This document shows positions 63,193 through 64,000 of a DNA stretch of 64,000 nucleotides, in pieces. The stretch covers positions 1,091,501 to 1,155,500 of the forward strand of contig NZ_JALJCW010000001.1 in the NCBI RefSeq assembly GCF_023634025.1. Direction: 5' to 3'. Every line of letters starts with the position of its first letter. Positions within the stretch are counted from its first letter, which is position 1. The notes under the pieces are model-generated. The model was not told where the DNA came from and ran no database searches. It was given only the letters and a program-made list of their open reading frames with translations. The translations under genes and the position numbers were made by a program. Source of the stretch: Hanstruepera flava. GTDB lineage: Bacteria > Bacteroidota > Bacteroidia > Flavobacteriales > Flavobacteriaceae.

Positions 63193-63999
63193 CTAGAACC
63201 AAAACCCAACATTAAAAAACCAATATCCTTTGTTGGTTTCTGGAGACCAAGAGTACTTACCTTCAATTGGCCCTAAAAATGTTTCAAGCGAATAACCAAT
63301 AGCGTAACCTGAAAAATCTGGAGCGGTTATCCATTCGCCTGTCTCAAAAATATTGTCTTCTACATTAGCATAATTAGCATTAAAAATGATATGGTTCTTT
63401 TTAAATACTTCATAGTCTAAAGTAAGCATACCTTTTACAAAACTATTACCTGGCAATGAAATATAATCATATCCGAAAAACGGTGTAAAGTTATTTATGA
63501 GATTATCACCATATCCTCCCAAAACAAAGTTTAGGGATTGTGTTGAATCTTCTCCTATTTTAAACCCACCTTGAGCGGTTATATTCGCTGAAAATTTAGA
63601 CCAAAAACTTAACGAATATCCTATTGTTGCTTTAGCTATCGAAAACTCTGAAAATGTGTTATTAAAATCTGAAGAATATAAATATAAATGGAAATCACCA
63701 TCAAAAAGAAACCCTTCATTGGGAAAATACTTATTGTCATAGGTGTCTAGTTTTAATTTTCCATAAACACTTACAAAATCACTATTTTCAAAAACAGTTT
63801 CTTCTGATTCTGAATCTTCAATAAAAGTTTCGGTTGTAATTCTTAATCTTTTGTACTCACCTCCTAATGTTAGGGCAAAATCTTTTCTGAACAGTGTTTG
63901 TAGATAAAATTGATTTGTAAAGTCACTTAATCCAACATCAATTTTATTGACATTGAAATCAGAGCGTTGTTGCTCGGTTAGGATTGTAGCCGATGGTAT
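63193..63999 (-). CDS. Patatin-like phospholipase, C-terminal surface-antigen barrel, truncated by window edge
   Basis: The frame is open on the minus strand from the stop at 63193 to the window edge; about 268 residues are visible. A TTG at 63522 is not a real start because conserved coding sequence continues upstream of it. The sequence is a BamA-like outer-membrane barrel: VYGKLKLDTYDNKYFPNEGF, LGGYGDNLINNFTPFFGYDY, YEVFKKNHIIFNANYANVED and a terminal WFFNVGFWF with a C-terminal Phe. In Flavobacteriaceae this barrel follows a patatin lipase domain, which would lie outside. The patatin identity is therefore inferred from the barrel type. Confidence 0.72.
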   Translation of the reverse strand: MPSATILTEQQRSDFNVNKIDVGLSDFTNQFYLQTLFRKDFALTLGGEYKRLRITTETFIEDSESEETVFENSDFVSVYGKLKLDTYDNKYFPNEGFLFDGDFHLYLYSSDFNNTFSEFSIAKATIGYSLSFWSKFSANITAQGGFKIGEDSTQSLNFVLGGYGDNLINNFTPFFGYDYISLPGNSFVKGMLTLDYEVFKKNHIIFNANYANVEDNIFETGEWITAPDFSGYAIGYSLETFLGPIEGKYSWSPETNKGYWFFNVGFWF

Positions 64000-64000
64000 G

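Noticed and set aside
63193-63522. A 109-residue stand-alone ORF starting with TTG
   Set aside because: The same frame stays open to the window edge with barrel-type sequence, so this is the 3' end of a larger gene.
1-64000. Defence systems, CRISPR, prophage or conjugative modules
   Set aside because: No cas, restriction, toxin-antitoxin, capsid, integrase or tra-like coding sequence and no regularly spaced repeat array was seen on either strand.

Overview
The window is chromosomal DNA of a marine-type member of the family Flavobacteriaceae (phylum Bacteroidota). The signs are low G+C and AT-rich spacers, promoter-like TAnnTTTG boxes with little Shine-Dalgarno sequence, many SPI/SPII-exported proteins, a type IX secretion (T9SS) sorting domain, GldM-like domains, S46 dipeptidyl-peptidase, TonB-dependent receptors with carboxypeptidase-like N-terminal domains, a three-subunit SdhCAB, a complete SUF operon, and the DUF2480/DUF3078/DUF5689 families. 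No rRNA, tRNA, CRISPR array, phage module or classical insertion sequence was seen, and no gene-free stretch exceeds 300 bases. Both edges cut genes.

Layout. 1-3.2 kb: end of an Ig-like lipoprotein, then an omega-amidase/methionine-type aminotransferase pair. 3.3-5.4 kb: an S46 peptidase with the DPP11-type arginine. 5.4-8.8 kb: a LytTR two-component system whose two genes are separated by a compact GIY-YIG nuclease unit with inverted palindromic ends; this block and a thioredoxin/TPR gene are bracketed by two copies of a second, larger palindromic repeat. 8.8-9.8 kb: two small exported proteins related to the GldM C-terminus. 9.8-17 kb: membrane-anchored MutS-like ATPase, M28 peptidase, sdhCAB with a good promoter and terminator, and an orphan lipoprotein. 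17-25 kb: BNR/sortilin-like propeller, aminopeptidase P, BrnQ, alpha/beta hydrolase, small zinc-ribbon-like protein, ThiL.

25.1-32.5 kb is the most unusual part: a tightly packed six-gene operon of three tandem choice-of-anchor B (LVIVD) propellers with three different export or anchoring designs, a fourth propeller-like lipoprotein, an MbnP-type lipoprotein and a di-haem MbnH/MauG/CcpA-type cytochrome. The three LVIVD paralogues share five histidines in similar xHxx[V/F/M]-like contexts, which suggests a metal-binding ring. Together with MbnP/MbnH this points to a surface copper or redox system.

32.6-42.5 kb: SUF iron-sulfur assembly (A-type carrier, sufB, an NlpE-OB-like lipoprotein, sufC, sufD, sufS), then an M43 protease, a META-domain lipoprotein, sufE, a DUF59 protein, DUF2480 and DUF3078. 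42.6-55.7 kb: PBP1A, HflX, and a DUF5689 lipoprotein/TonB receptor pair flanked by two paralogous EEP-fold phosphoesterases, one without and one with a signal peptide; then a four-helix membrane protein and a second TonB receptor. 55.9-63.0 kb: pgi, an M23 peptidase, a tryptophan 2,3-dioxygenase-family protein and a DUF3108 protein in one unit, then hpd and hmgA for tyrosine catabolism with a duplicated palindromic operator-like site just upstream. The last 0.8 kb is the C-terminal barrel of a patatin-like outer-membrane phospholipase that runs off the window.
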